Notes: generated by a model not told the origin, from the letters alone. DNA of 64,000 nt from Ariolimax columbianus (GCA_036924085.1 JAVGWX010000007.1:98171141-98235140), one strand, 5' to 3'; counted from the first letter of the stretch, positions 11,991 to 24,563 are shown. Numbers and translations are program-made.

Positions 11991-14305
11991 TAACACCGCC
12001 TAGGATTGAAGACTGACAGAGATGAGTAGAAGACTGGTAGAGAGGAGTAGAAGACGTAGAGAGGAGTAGAAGACTGGTAGAGGGGAGTAGAAGACTGGTA
12101 GAGAGGAGTAGAAGACTGGTAGAGGGGAGTAGAAGACTGGTAGAGGGGAGTAGAAGACTGGTAGAGGGGAGTAGAAGACTGGTAGAGAGGAGTAGAAGAC
12201 TGGTAGAGAGGAGTAGAAGACTGGTAGAGAGGAGTAGAAGACTGATAGAGAGGACTAGAAGACTGGTAGAGGGGAGTAGAAGACTGGTAGAGGGGAGTAG
12301 GAGACTGGTAGAGGGGAGTAGAAGACTGGTAGATGGGAGTAGAAGACTGGTAGAGGGGAGTAGAAGACTGGTAGATGGGAGTAGAAGACTGGTAGAGGGG
12401 AGTAAAAGACTGGTAGAGGGGAGTAGAAGACTGGTAGAGGGGAGTAGAAGACTGGTAGAGAGGAGTAGAAGACTGGTAGAGGGGAGTAGAAGACTGGTAG
12501 AGGGGAGTAGAAGACTGGTAGAGGGGAGTAGAAGACTGGTAGAGAGGAGTAGAAGACTGGTAGAGGGGAGTAGAAGACTGGTAGAGGGGAGTAGAAGACT
12601 GGTAGAGGGGAGTAGAAGACTGGTAGAGGGGAGTAGAAGATTGACAGAGAGGAGTAGAAGACTGGTAGAGGGGAGTAGAAGACTGGTAGAGGGGAGTAGA
12701 AGACTGGTAGAGGGGAGTAGAAGACTGGTAGAGGGGAGTAGAAGACTGGTAGAGGGGAGTAGAAGACTGGTAGAGGGGAGTAGAAGACTGGTAGAGGGGA
12801 GTAGAAGACTGGTAGAGGGGAGTAGAAGACTGGTAGAAGGGAGTAGAAGACTGGTAGAGGGTAGAAGAAGACTGGTAGAGAGGAGTAGAAGACTGGTAGA
12901 GGGGAGTAGAAGACTGGTAGAGGGGAGTAGAAGACTGGTAGAGGGGAGTAGAAGATTGACAGAGAGGAGTAGAAGACTGGTAGAGGGGAGTAGAAGACTG
13001 GTAGAGGGGAGTAGAAGATTGACAGAGAGGAGTAGAAGACTGGTAGAGAGGAGTAGAAGACGTAGAGAGGAGTAGAAGACTGGTAGAGGGGAGTAGAAGA
13101 CTGGTAGAGGGGAGTAGAAGATTGACAGAGAGGAGTAGAAGACTGGTAGAGGGGAGTAGAAGATTGACAGAGAGGAGTAGAAGACTGGTAGAGAGGAGTA
13201 GAAGACGTAGAGAGGAGTAGAAGACTGGTAGAGGGGAGTAGAAGATTGACAGAGAGGAGTAGAAGACTGGTAGAGAGGAGTAGAAGACTGGTAGAGAGGA
13301 GTAGAAGACTGGTAGAGGGGAGTAGAAGATTGACAGAGAGGAGTAGAAGACTGGTAGAGGGGAGTAGAAGACTGGTAGAGGGGAGTAGAAGATTGACAGA
13401 GAGGAGTAGAAGACTGGTAGAGAGGAGCAGAAGATTGACAGAGAGGAGTAGAAGACTGGTAGAGGGGAGTAGAAGACTGGTAGAGGGGAGTAGAAGACTG
13501 GTAGAGGGGAGTAGAAGACTGGTAGAGGGGAGTAGAAGACTGGTAGAGGGGAGTAGAAGACTGGTAGAGGGGAGTAGAAGACTGATAGAGAGGAGTAGAA
13601 GACTGGTAGAGGGGAGTAGAAGACTGGTAGAGGGGAGTAGAAGACTGGTAGAGAGGAGTAGAAGACTGGTAGAGGGGAGTAGAAGACTGGTAGAGGGGAG
13701 TAGAAGACTGGTAGAGAGGAGTAGAAGACTGGTAGAGGGGAGTAGAAGACTGGTAGAGGGGAGTAGAAGACTGGTAGAGGGGAGTAGAAGACTGGTAGAG
13801 AGGAGTAGAAGACTGGTAGAGAGGAGTAGAAGACTGGTAGAGAGGAGTAGAAGACTGGTAGAGGGGAGTAGAAGATTGACAGAGGGGAGTAGAAGATTGA
13901 CAGAGGGGAGTAGAAGACTGGTAGAGGGGAGTAGAAGATTGACAGAGAGGAGTAGAAGACTGGTAGAGGGGAGTAGAAGATTGACAGAGAGGAGTAGAAG
14001 ACTGGTAGAGGGGAGTAGAAGATTGACAGAGAGGAGTAGAAGACTGGTAGAGGGGAGTAGAATACTGGTAGAGGGGAGTAGAAGACTGGTAGAGGGGAGT
14101 AGAAGACTGGTAGAGGGGAGTAGAAGACTGGTAGAGGGGAGTAGAAGACTGGTAGAGGGGAGTAGAAGACTGGTAGAGGGGAGTAGAAGACTGGTAGAGG
14201 GGAGTAGAAGACTGGTAGAGGGGAGTAGAAGACTGGTAGAGGGGAGTAGAAGACTGGTAGAGGGGAGTAGAAGACTGACAGAGAGGAGTAGACTAATGAC
14301 ATATT
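11991..14305. repeat. 21-bp minisatellite, about 110 copies
   Basis: Unit GAGTAGAAGACTGGTAGAGG plus one base, with variants GATTGACAGAGAG and GGTAGAGAG in recurring patterns. It derives from the GAGTAGGAGACTGACAGAGA half of the neighbouring 46-bp unit. The multiple-of-three period keeps several frames open, giving a 770-codon open frame on the minus strand and 144- and 353-codon frames on the plus strand. All are artefacts of the array. Confidence 0.95.
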
Positions 14306-14436
14306 AGTAGACGACTGACAGAGATCAGAATAGGTCCACTGTCACACTGAAAGCTGTTCTATGATTTGATTAACAGTGCAGTTTAATCTCTCTAGAATTA
14401 TTCTTTCATAAATATTGGACTTTACACATTTTTCCA

Positions 14437-14645
14437 TTCACACACACACACACACACACGAACGCTGCACCATTTACACATTGCACCATTCTTCCACACT
14501 GCATCATTCACCCACACATCACCATTCACCCACACATCACCATTCACCCACACATCACCATCCACACACACATCACCAGTCACACATACTGCACCATCCA
14601 CACACCTGTACCATTCACACACACAATGCTCCATTCACACACTAC
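14437..14645. repeat. CA-rich tandem repeats
   Basis: A CA dinucleotide run (14439-14458) followed by short units of the type CACCATTCACCCACACAT, 15-18 bp long. This continues in kind at 14978-15250, on the other side of a SINE family 3 copy. Confidence 0.85.
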
Positions 14646-14659
14646 ATCATCCAAACACT

Positions 14660-14975
14660 GCACTGGGGAGAAAGACTAACATCTGGTCAGGCAAAACATA
14701 CTTGGCTTCACCTCACCTTGGCTTCCTAGTAGCCATCCCTGGAAATGGGCTGTTTTCATGGCAGACTGGCTAACTAGGTGAGTGATTGACATGATCCCCG
14801 TAGTAGTGAGTGACACACAGATGAAGCCAAGCATAGCACAACTGCCTGGAGGACCCCGTCCCACCTTCATCAGCATGCTGGGGATGTGAGGAAAGCTGCT
14901 GCAATGCGTCACTTTAACGCCCTTTTCAGGGCGCACAGATGAATAACCTACTCATTGGGTATTCGCAAACAACAA
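14660..14975 (+). mobile_element. SINE family 3 (copy 2)
   Basis: Matches 5677-6775 and 42440-42775: GTCAGGCAAAACATACTTGG near the start, GATGAAGCCAAGCATAGCAC in the middle, and GCGCACAGATGAATAACCTA with an AACAACAAC tail. The internal tandem part is essentially absent. It separates two CA-rich arrays. Confidence 0.8.
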
Positions 14976-14977
14976 CA

Positions 14978-15252
14978 CACTGCACCATTCACACACACTG
15001 CACCATTCACACACACTGCACCATTCACACACACTGCACCATTCACACACACTCAACCATTCACACACACTCAACCATTCACACACTGCACCATTCACAC
15101 ACACTGCACCATTCACACACACTGCACCATTCACACACACTCAACCATTCACACACACTCAACCATTCACACACTGTACCATTCACACACACTGCACCTG
15201 TCACACACACTCAACCATTCACACACGGCACCATTCACACACACACTGCACC
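14978..15252. repeat. 18-bp CA-rich minisatellite
   Basis: About 15 copies of ACACTGCACCATTCACAC with the variant ACACTCAACCATTCACAC. Overlapping frames remain open over the array but none is a gene. Confidence 0.88.
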
Positions 15253-15323
15253 TGACTCAACAACAGCAAGATCCCCATGGTAGAAGAGGAGCGGATAAGT
15301 CAATGAAAACACACATATACATA

Positions 15324-16070
15324 CGAGGCATGTTCAAATGAAACCGGACCTAACTGAATCAAGTGAACATACATACAATGTGCGTGATGACATCACTTCT
15401 GATGTAAACAGCACATTCCAACCGTAAAGTTTGCAAAATTTCATTATCCTACAACTCATAGCTTTTTCAGCAGACCTTTGAAAACACGGCAGGTGTGATA
15501 AGGAATCCGTCTAGATTTGATCAGGAAGCGGTGATTCAGTTTCTAACAGCTGAAGGATATCGATCAGTTGACATTTATCGCAGAATGTAGGCAGTGTATG
15601 GTGACAAAAGTGTGGTGAAGATAACAGTTAAGAGCTGGAAAATTATGTTTAAAGAAGGTGGTGAGTTAATGAAAGATCTTCCGAGACCAGGTCAGGTGCA
15701 TATTGTTGCATCGGAAGATGCCATCACCAGAATTGATGCAGCAATTCAGATGGACTATCACCGGAGCTTATGTTTACCAAACTTTTGTCACCATACACTG
15801 CCTGCATTCTACGATGAATGTCAACTGGTCGACATCCTTCAGCTGTTAGAAACCGAATCACCGCTAGCTGATCAACTCTGGACAGATTCCGTATCATACC
15901 CGCCATGTTTTAAACGGTCTGCTGAGGAAACTATGAGTCGGAGGATAATACAATTTTGCAAACTTGATGGTTGGTATGTGCTGTACACACCTGAAGTGAC
16001 GTCATCAAGCACATCATATATGTATGTTCACTTAGTGCAGTTAGGTCAGGTTTCATTTGAACACGCATCG
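15324..16070. mobile_element. Mariner-derived palindromic (foldback) element
   Basis: Flanked by TA dinucleotides (15322-15323 and 16071-16072). The outer 33-35 bp are inverted repeats with about three mismatches, starting CGAGGCATGTTCAAATGAAA on the left. The inverted similarity continues inward for about 300 bp (15324-15628 with 15766-16070). Both arms carry the N-terminal helix-turn-helix part of a mariner-type transposase. The right arm on the minus strand (15906 down) starts MAGMIRNLSRVDQLAVIRFL; the left arm has ACG instead of ATG and an in-frame stop. No catalytic DDE/D region is present. Confidence 0.85.
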
Positions 16071-16072
16071 TA

Positions 16073-16550
16073 TATACTTACACATACATACATACATACA
16101 TGCATACACACATACATACACATATAATTGTTCATTCTTTCTCTTTGGGTCAGAGAGGCCAGTGAATCAAGAGTTTAATTAATTTGTAAATAAGAATTTC
16201 TTCTTCTGTTTTTTTGTTTGATGTTGCTGACTCATTCTTTCCTTTCCCACAACCCATAGTCCTTTATATATTGTACGTAACCTGTATTTATCTTCAGTGT
16301 GTGGTCACTTAAATCTGATTGTACATTTAAATCATGTCCTCATTGCATATATTATTCATTTGAATATTAAAATTGACAAAAATGATTTGAATTATTATAT
16401 CAAATGTGTATTATACATTGTACTACTACATTTTGTTACATTTGCATGTATGTGTATTTGTTCGATTAATGTGTTTGTTAAATGTTATGAATTTTTTGGG
16501 GGGAGTTACTTTGCTGTTTCCTAATTTCCAATGTTATCATCTGCTTCTAG
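16073..16550. other. End of intron 2, no gene seen
   Basis: A CATA microsatellite at 16079-16122, then AT-rich sequence ending in the polypyrimidine tract and acceptor of exon 3. Confidence 0.5.
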
Positions 16551-16716
16551 CTGCGGAGTCAGCCCCAAAGGAAAAAGTGTTTAAAGAAAAAGAGGGAATG
16601 CTCAACCGTAGACGGGGAGCCATGCGAAGACGAGTTCACCAAGTCAATGGTCACAAGTTTATGGCTATGTTCTTCAGACAACCCACATTCTGTTCTCTGT
16701 GTCGAGACTTCATATG
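16551..16716 (+). CDS. PRKCE: PKC exon 3: pseudosubstrate and first half of C1A
   Basis: Encodes residues 138-193. The basic pseudosubstrate [12 protein letters not shown] (157-168) has Ala161 where a substrate would carry Ser or Thr; in this family it occupies the active site until diacylglycerol binds. C1A begins at His172 with Cys185 and Cys188 in [12 protein letters not shown]. The acceptor CTTCTAG ends at 16550 and the donor GTGAGG starts at 16717, splitting the Trp193 codon after two bases. Confidence 0.95.
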
Positions 16717-16855
16717 GTGAGGCTGTAGATTAAGTTGTTAAACATTGTTTATGGGACTGCTGGTGATTTTATAGAAATATTCTGGGTGTATCTGAGTAAC
16801 ATGGAGACTCAGCTTTATCTGTTATCACAAATATAATAATGTACTCTTGACATCA

Positions 16856-18944
16856 TCATGTAGCATGTCCTTTGTAGAACGTCGCAACCATCACAGTCTG
16901 TCTGAAAGAAACTCGTTCCCTTGCCAAAACACCAGCTTCCGCCACTGTCATACTCAGGCACTCCTGGATATCTCGGTGCCATCGTCTTCTTGGTCTACCC
17001 CTTCCTCTTTTGCCTGGCACCATACCTTCCATCACCGTTCTCTCAAGACCGTTGTGTCTCTTGATGTGACCAAAGTATTTGCATTTTCTAGCCAAAATGG
17101 AATTGATAAACCAGTTCTCTTCTATGCTCAACTCTTGCCGAATGTCTACATTTGTTCTTTTCTCTGTCCAGGGTATTCTGAGGATCTTTCTGTAACATTT
17201 TGACTCGAAGGATTCGATTCTTTGTCTAGAAGTTTTGGTAATCGTCCATGCTTCACAGCCATAAGCTGCCACAGGAAAAACACAGGCTCTCAAGACTTTT
17301 ACTTTTATCGTTTTGTTGGTGCCCTGCCATAATTTCTTCATGCTGTTCAGTCTCTGCATTGCCATAGCTAGTCTTCTTCTGATTTCTTTCGAGCAGTCAC
17401 CAATTTTGTCAATTCTGGAGCCCAGATATTCAAAATGTGTAACCTGATCTATTTCCTCACCACCCACTGTAAATTTATGCTGACATTGTGTTTTATCGGT
17501 GGTCATTATCTTTGTTTTGTTTATGTTTATGAACAGATTTTGATCTTTACTATGTCCATTAACGGCTGAAAGTAGCTGCTCTAGCCCTTTCGCACTTCTT
17601 GATAGTATCACTGTGTCATCTGCGTATCGTAACTCTGGAATCTCGTACCCCGCCAATCGTAAATGGGTCGAAACTTTCAATGTTCTCATCTTCTCGTACA
17701 TTTCTCATTATACATTCCGCATATATGTTGTACAGATAAGGTAAGAGGATACATCCCTGTCGGACTCCCTTTTGTACTGCAAACCAATCTGATGTTTGCC
17801 CAGATACTCGGACAGCCGCTTGTTGATCTTGGTATAATGTTTCAATGAGATGGACTATATGCAAAGGAAACCCCATTTCCTTCATGATTCTCCACAGATT
17901 TTGATGTTTTACTGTGTCGAAGGCCTTAGTGTAATCAAAGAAACATGTGTACAGGTCTACATTAAACTCTCTACATTTTTCATAGATATTCCTTAAATTG
18001 AATATGTGGTCCCGGGTCCCTCTGTCTTTCCTAAAACCTGCCTGGACTACGTGAACTTCAGATTCAAACCTTTTCTCTATCCTTCTTAATAGGATTCACA
18101 AGAGTATCTTGCTAGCATGGCTGATCAGTGCGATAGTTCAGTAGTTCGTGCACAGCTTCAGGTTGCCTTTTTTGGGGAGGGGAATATAAATTGATTTCTT
18201 CCATGCTTCTGGCCACTCTGCACTGTGCCATATCTGTTTACACAGCTTGTGATAGACTTGAGCACATGCCTCTCCTCCTGCTTGTATTAGCTCTGCTGGG
18301 ATATCATCACATCCTGGGGACTTTCCCTTTTTCAGGCTTTTAATTGCAGAGCGTACTTCTTCCAATGTTGGTTCAGGTTCTTTCTCATCCTTTGGTAGAA
18401 TTGTAACTGAGCGCTTTGTGCTATCTCTATACATGGTTCTGCAGTACTCTCTCCATCTATTCAGTATGTCTTTGGTTTCTGTTAATGTGTGATCCTCTTT
18501 GTCATTTATGACATGTGGAACCGGACGGAATTCCCTTGTCAGTGTTCTTATTGCTTTGAATGCATCTCTTTCTTTGCCTTGTTGTAGGTTTTCTATATCC
18601 TTACATGTTTCTACTATGTATCTTCTTTTATCTTTTCTTATTTCTCTTCTAACTTTTCTTGCACAGTTTTTATATGCTGTGTTGGTCCCCTTACTTCCCA
18701 TTTGTTTTAATTGTTGCCTTTCTGCAATGAGTTTCTGTGTTTCCTCTGTTTTATAGTTCTGTGTCTTGTGCAATATCTTTGGAATCATTTCTTTTGCTGT
18801 CGAGATCAAAATCTCCCTTGCGTACGATGTCAACTCCTCAGATGTCATCTCTTCCTGTATAGCAAGCAACGCCTCAAATTTTTTTTCTACTTTGATGTTG
18901 TATTCAGTAGGTATTGCTGATAATCGAAGCGTATTGGCTGGCAA
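16856..18944 (-). pseudogene. RTE LINE reverse transcriptase (broken)
   Basis: Frame one (18944-17616) has KSLKKGKSPGCDDIPAELIQ, then stops at two TGA-type interruptions, then VQAGFRKDRGTRDHIFNLRN, FFDYTKAFDTV and VRQGC. After a frameshift near 17650 the frame 17701-16856 has LRYADDTVIL, with the catalytic YADD intact, then EYLGSRIDKIGD, ACVFPVAAYGCEAWTI and the C-terminal GKRGRGRPRRRWHRDI tail. Order and spacing are those of a non-LTR RT with its thumb. Confidence 0.85.
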
Positions 18945-19885
18945 CCTTTGTTGATCCTACGTAGTCTTGTTTGGAAAACTGCAAACAGTAATTCGTGGTC
19001 CGTATCGCAGTCTGCTCCTGGCAGTGTTTTTGTCGCCAGCACATTTGATCTCCATCTTTGTTGCACTAGGATGTAGTCTATTTGGTTTCTGCTGTTGCCA
19101 TCAGGGGAGGTCCACGTGTACAGTCTTCGTGGATGTTGTTTGAAGAAGGTGTTGGCAATGGAGAGGTTGTTTTCCGTGCAGAATTCAACCAGTCTTTCTC
19201 CTCGCTCATTTCTGTGTCCCAAACCAAAAGGTCCTCGCACACTTCTCTCCTCTTCGGCTCTTTCCTCTCCTACTTTCGCATTGAAATCTCCAATGATGAC
19301 CAAGATGTCTCTTTTTTCAACTTTTTCCATCGCTTCTTGCAAGGTGTTATAAAAATCATCCATTTCACAATCGTCTGCTGCTGATGTTGGTACATACACT
19401 TGAATTATTGTTAAATTTCTAGTCTTTTTCTTTAGTCTGATTACAATTATACGGTCGTTGACTGGATTGTAACCGAGTAGTGAAGGTGCTGTCTTCTTTG
19501 ACAGAATAAAGCCGACCCCGCTTTTTCCACCCTTGTCCGTCCCAGAGTATATAAATGTTTCTCCTGAGGAGCTGGTACAGTGCCCTTGACCGGCCCATCT
19601 ATGCTCAGAGACTCCAAGAATCTCTATCTTGGTTCTCTTCATTTCTCTTCCGATCATGAATAACTTGCCTTGGTATAGGCTCCTGACGTTCCAGGTGCCT
19701 ATTCTTAGTTTTGATTTTAGTCCCATTTCAGAGTTGTCCACTGTAATGCAGTCAGGCTTTAGGCCGTCATCTCTATTACTTTTACTGACTCTGAAATTGG
19801 CCTCTTCCCCAGTTGGCGTCGATGATCTGCCTGGTCTGAGGGCCTCACCATCAGATCTTTGAGTTTCGTTTCTCTCGACTGTCAT
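18887..19885 (-). pseudogene. RTE LINE endonuclease domain (intact frame)
   Basis: A 332-codon frame of the AP-endonuclease-like (EEP) fold. Motifs seen: LRIGTWNVRSL near residue 60 (Asn), VSEHRWAGQG (Glu-like position), VYVPT, IIGDFNAKVG (Asp and Asn), NQIDYILV and TDHELLFAVF (final Asp-His). In the family this domain nicks target DNA to prime reverse transcription. The frame is intact but not joined to RT, so the protein cannot function alone. Confidence 0.85.
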
Positions 19886-20299
19886 AGGTTTCTTGGCATT
19901 TTACATCCAGTAGTTTGCCATTGCTTTTTGGACGTTGTTCTGGCCGCTTACCAACTATGGTCTCTGGTGCGCCCTTAGCCCGATACCAGGTGTTTCCATC
20001 TCCCGCTTTCAGAGTCGTCGCACAGGTCGATCTTCCGCCTCTTCCACCAGCAGCTGTGTGTACTTGTCAGGGGTGGACTCCCCTTCTTGTCATTTCACCC
20101 ACGTAGTTTAGCCGGCCATACAAAGCCGTTGCCCGGGGGGTGGCGCTGCCGTACACAGGCAGACTCTAGAAGCCACACGTGAGCTAGACAGAAGGGGGGG
20201 GAAGCAAATAGGATCCTGGCCATCAAGGATGTGGCTGCCTCTCACCGGGAGGTGCTATCCCTTACACACTTCTGCCCTACCCCCCTGACAACCTCTTCA

Positions 20300-21480
20300 A
20301 AATCTTAGGAATCGTTGGACAGGGTGCAAAATAGTGCTCTACACTTCATTATTGGAGCATTGAGGACAAAACTAACGGCAGCTTGCAAAATCCACACACG
20401 AGTGGAACCCCTTGAGATGCGGAGGGATAAAGCTGTTATGGAAGTTTATGAGCGAAGTAGCAGAATGAAACGGTGGAAAACTGGCTGCCCAAAAGTAGAA
20501 TCAAACAAAAGTCTGTACTTCACCATGTCAATGAAATCAAAGACAGATACCATCTACCAGAAAGAAGACAAGAATTACAGAGAGTAGTAAAAGATGTACT
20601 TCACAAGCATTCCTTAAAACACTAGAAATACGGGCAAAATTGATAGTTGATACAACCAAAAGTTCAGATCCGAGTACTCTCATTTGAGCAGCTCAAAGAA
20701 CTATTGATGCATATCCCGATGAATGGATACATGTATATACTGATGGAACTGCATTTAAAACCACAATCAAAGTAGGGTATGGCGTTTACATCAAATACCT
20801 GGACTGGATCCTCTGATGAGCTGTCTGATGCTTGCAGGGAGGCTTTCTCCAACCATGAAGCTGAGATCACTGCACTTGATGCCGCTTTGTACTATCTGAA
20901 GATAGTTTTTTATGCCTTTTCTTCAAAGACCCAAAGCACTGTTATTTTTTTGGATTCAATGTCAGCTCTTCAAGCATTAGAAGTTGCTGGTCATTTTAGA
21001 CCGTATCCAAATATCTCTAGACATTGACCATATTATCACTTCCCATATTGTCAAAATAGTTCTGCAGTGGATCCCTGGACACTCAAACACACAAGGCAGA
21101 CTAGCAAAGAAGGGATCAAGACAAAAACAGCCACACACAGCAACAACTTTACAAACAGCCAAACAGCTCATAAGAACAGCAAACAAAGAAACTTGGCTGA
21201 ACAGATGCTCGATGCGAAACATGACAAGGAAGGTCTACAGATATATGGCAAGCCCCAATCAAAATGATAGTATAAATCAACTCATAATGGGAGATCAGAG
21301 CACCATTTTCCAACTGAGAACCCAACATATCCAACTTAACAAGCACCTGAACAGAATCTGACTACAACAAACTCCTGAATGCCAGCTGTGTACACACCTA
21401 TATGGATTTTGTTGATCTCTTTGAATGCTCAGCGCTCAATGATTTTAGAAAAATGCTTCTTCCTCTTTGTGTGGCACTAG
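20300..21480 (+). pseudogene. RNase-H LINE relic: RT thumb and RNase H
   Basis: Begins with LDRVQNSALHFIIGALRTKL-like sequence and VEPLEMRRDKAVMEVYERS, the RT thumb of RNase-H-bearing LINEs. It continues with YTDGTA near 20735, EAEITALDAA near 20860, FLDSMSALQAL near 20950 and IPGHSNTQGR near 21070, the ordered RNase H acidic motifs. It ends after RTQHIQLNKHLNRI. Several frameshifts and stops show it is inactive. Confidence 0.8.
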
Positions 21481-21647
21481 ACAACAGCTGATAAACACAT
21501 CCAGATATCATCACATGACATTGGGCCGAAATGTGAGAGCCCAGATGCCGCTGGATCAGTAACAACAACATCATCTGGTGTCACAGACATGGGCCAGTGT
21601 TGGGTCAAACAGACTAATATTAGAATTTGTTCTCCAAATCTGTTCCA

Positions 21648-23775
21648 TTGCCTCACCTCCAAGCTTGACTGGCTCTTTGCTTCCAGTACCTCACCTCCAA
21701 GCTTGACTGGCTCTTTGCTTCCAGTACCTCACCTCCAAGCATGACTGGCTCTTTGCTTCCAGTACCTCACCTCCAAGCATGACTGGCTCTTTGCTTCCAG
21801 TACCTCACCTCCAAGCATGACTGGCTCTTTGCTTCCAGTACCTCACCTCCAAGCATGACTGGCTCTTTGGTTCCAGTACCTCACCTCCAAGCATAACTAG
21901 CTCTTTGCTTCCAGTGCCTCACCTCCAAGCATGACTGGCTCTTTGCTTCCAGTACCTCACCTCCAAGCATAACTGACTCTTTGCTTCCAGTACCTCACCT
22001 CCAAGCATAACTGGCTCTTTGCTTCCAGTACCTCACCTCCAAGCATAACTGGATCTTTGCTTCCAGTACCTCACCTCCAAGCATAACTGGCTCTTTGCTT
22101 CCAGTACCTCACCTCCAAGCTTGACTGGCTCTTTGCTTCCAGTACCTCACATCCAAGCATGACTGGCTTTTTTGCTTCCAGTACCTCACCTCCAAGCATG
22201 ACTGGCTCTTTGCTTCCAGTACCTCACCTCCAAGCATGACTGGCTTTTTTGCTTCCAGTACCTCACCTCCAAGCATGACTGGCTCTTTGCTTCCAGTACC
22301 TCACTTCCAAGCATGACTGGCTCTTTGCTTCCAGTACCTCACCTCCAAGCATGACTGGCTCTTTGCTTCCAGTACCTCACCTCCAAGCATGACTGGCTCT
22401 TTGCTTCCAGTACCTCACCTCCAAGCATGACTGGCTCTTTGCTTCCAGTACCTCACTTCCAAGCATGACTGGCTCTTTGCTTCCAGTACCTCACCTCCAA
22501 GCATGACTGGCTCTTTGCTTCCAGTACCTCACCTCCAAGCATGACTGGCTCTTTGCTTCCAGTACCTCACCTCCAAGCATGACTGGCTCTTTGCTTCCAG
22601 TACCTCACCTCCAAGCATGACTGGCTCTTTGCTTCCAGTACATCACCTCCAAGCTTGACTGGCTCTTTGCTTCCAGTACCTCACCTCCAAGCATGACTGG
22701 CTCTTTGCTTCCAGTACCTCACCTCCAAGCTTGACTGGCTCTTTGCTTCCAGTACCTCACCTCCAAGCATGACTGGCTCTTTGCTTCCAGTACCTCACCT
22801 CCAAGCATAACTGGCTCTTTGCTTCCAGTACCTCACCTCCAAGCATGACTGGCTCTTTGCTTCCAGTACCTCACCTCCAAGCATGACTGGCTCTTTGCTT
22901 CCAGTACATCACCTCCAAGCTTGACTGGCTCTTTGCTTCCAGTACCTCACCTCCAAGCATGACTGGCTCTTTGCTTCCAGTACCTCACCTCCAAGCTTGA
23001 CTGGCTCTTTGCTTCCAGTACCTCACCTCCAAGCATGACTGGCTCTTTGCTTCCAGTACCTCACCTCCAAGCATAACTGGCTCTTTGCTTCCAGTACCTC
23101 ACCTCCAAGCTTGACTGGCTCTTTGCTTCCAGTACCTCACATCCAAGCATGACTGGCTTTTTTGCTTCCAGTACCTCACCTCCAAGCATGACTGACTCTT
23201 TGCTTCCAGTACCTCACCTCCAAGCATAACTGGCTCTTTGCTTCCAGTACCTCACCTCCAAGTATGACTGGCTCTTTGCTTCCAGTACCTCACTTCCAAG
23301 CATGACTGGCTCTTTGCTTCCAGTACCTCACCTCCAAGCATGACTGGCTCTTTGCTTCCAGTACCTCACCTCCAAGCATGACTGGCTCTTTGCTTCCAGT
23401 ACCTCACCTCCAAGCATGACTGGCTCTTTGGTTCCAGTACCTCACCTCCAAGCATGACTTGCTCTTTGCTTCCAGTACCTCACCTCCAAGCATGACTTGC
23501 TCTTTGCTTCCAGTACCTCACCTCCAAGCATGACTGGCTCTTTGCTTCCAGTACCTCACCTCCAAGCATGACTGGCTCTTTGCTTCCAGTACCTTACCTC
23601 CAAGCATAACTGGCTCTTTGCTTCCAGTACCTCACCTCCAAGCATAACTGGCTCTTTGCTTCCAGTACCTCACCTCCAAGCATGACTGGCTCTTTGCTTC
23701 CAGTACCTCACCTCCAAGCATTACTGGCTCTTTGCTTCCAGTACCTCACCTCCAAGCATGACTGGCTCTTTGCTA
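21648..23775. repeat. 38-bp minisatellite, about 56 copies
   Basis: Unit CTCCAAGCATGACTGGCTCT followed by TTGCTTCCAGTACCTCAC. Variants GCTTGACT, GCATAACT, a TTTTTT length variant and ACATCACC recur in similar order in distant parts of the array (for example near 22137 and 23140), which shows large block duplications. Confidence 0.95.
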
Positions 23776-24532
23776 AAGGTGTTCATTTACACAGCTTGGT
23801 TTCCTTAATATTCATATTTGGTTCCAGTTTGGCTGAATGCTCCATCACCTTATTTGATTTTTCTTACATTTGGCTATATGGCTGTGTGACAATTCGTCAG
23901 CATAGTCCAGATCCTCTAACTGTGACCACAATGGTTATTGTATACTGGTTCTCTTCCCTGATTTTGACATCTTCGTAATCCAGTCTATCGCTATCAGGAA
24001 CAAGAGGGTACCCCAGTGTTACTCCTTCATGTACCACTTCGCAAACGTATTTTTGTACATATTCTGAACAAATGATATTAATTTCTCTGGTATCTCGTAA
24101 GGTCTCAGTAATGGCCATAAAATGATTCAGTCTACATTGTCAAACGTCTTCTCATAATCTACCAAATAGAGATGAATTCCAATCAGTCGTTTGTTCCACT
24201 CTGATGTGCAAGTTGGCTATATATGTACATGATCTCTCATGATGAAATCCCGCTTGTTTTCTGAGGTCTTTGTCTATTTTCTCTTTTAGCCTGTTTAACA
24301 TAATTCTATTGAATATTTGACTAGGTACTGATAACAGTGTGGTTTCTTTGTAGTTGTTGCAGTCTGTCAGGACTTCTTTCTTGGGCAGTTTAATCAGAAC
24401 GCATTCCTTCCATTCCAAAGACACTTTCTCTTCTTCCCAAATCCCTTGAATAATTTGTATAGCACATTTGTGGCCTTCTCTGTCTCTGCTAGAATGGCTT
24501 CTGCTGCTGCTCCATCTGGACCCACTGCTTTA

Positions 24533-24538
<6 letters not shown>

Positions 24539-24563
<25 letters not shown>

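Larger units (their letters stand above)
16850..20190 (-). mobile_element. Nearly complete RTE-clade LINE, inactivated
   Basis: From right to left: a presumed 5' UTR (about 20190-19886), an endonuclease frame (19885-18887), and an RT in two frames. The 3' end reads GGACATGCTACATGATGATG at about 16867-16850. The right boundary is approximate and no flanking target duplication was found. Damage: a frameshift between endonuclease and RT near 18950, two stops (likely Arg codons to TGA) near 18138 and 18090, and a frameshift near 17650. A second, 5'-truncated copy is at 38479-39470. Membership of RTE is from recalled family features. Confidence 0.85.

Noticed and set aside
11990..14302. 770-codon minus-strand open frame and 353-codon plus-strand frame
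   Set aside because: Both are products of a 21-bp tandem array whose period is a multiple of three; unit variants follow the DNA repeat and not a protein constraint.
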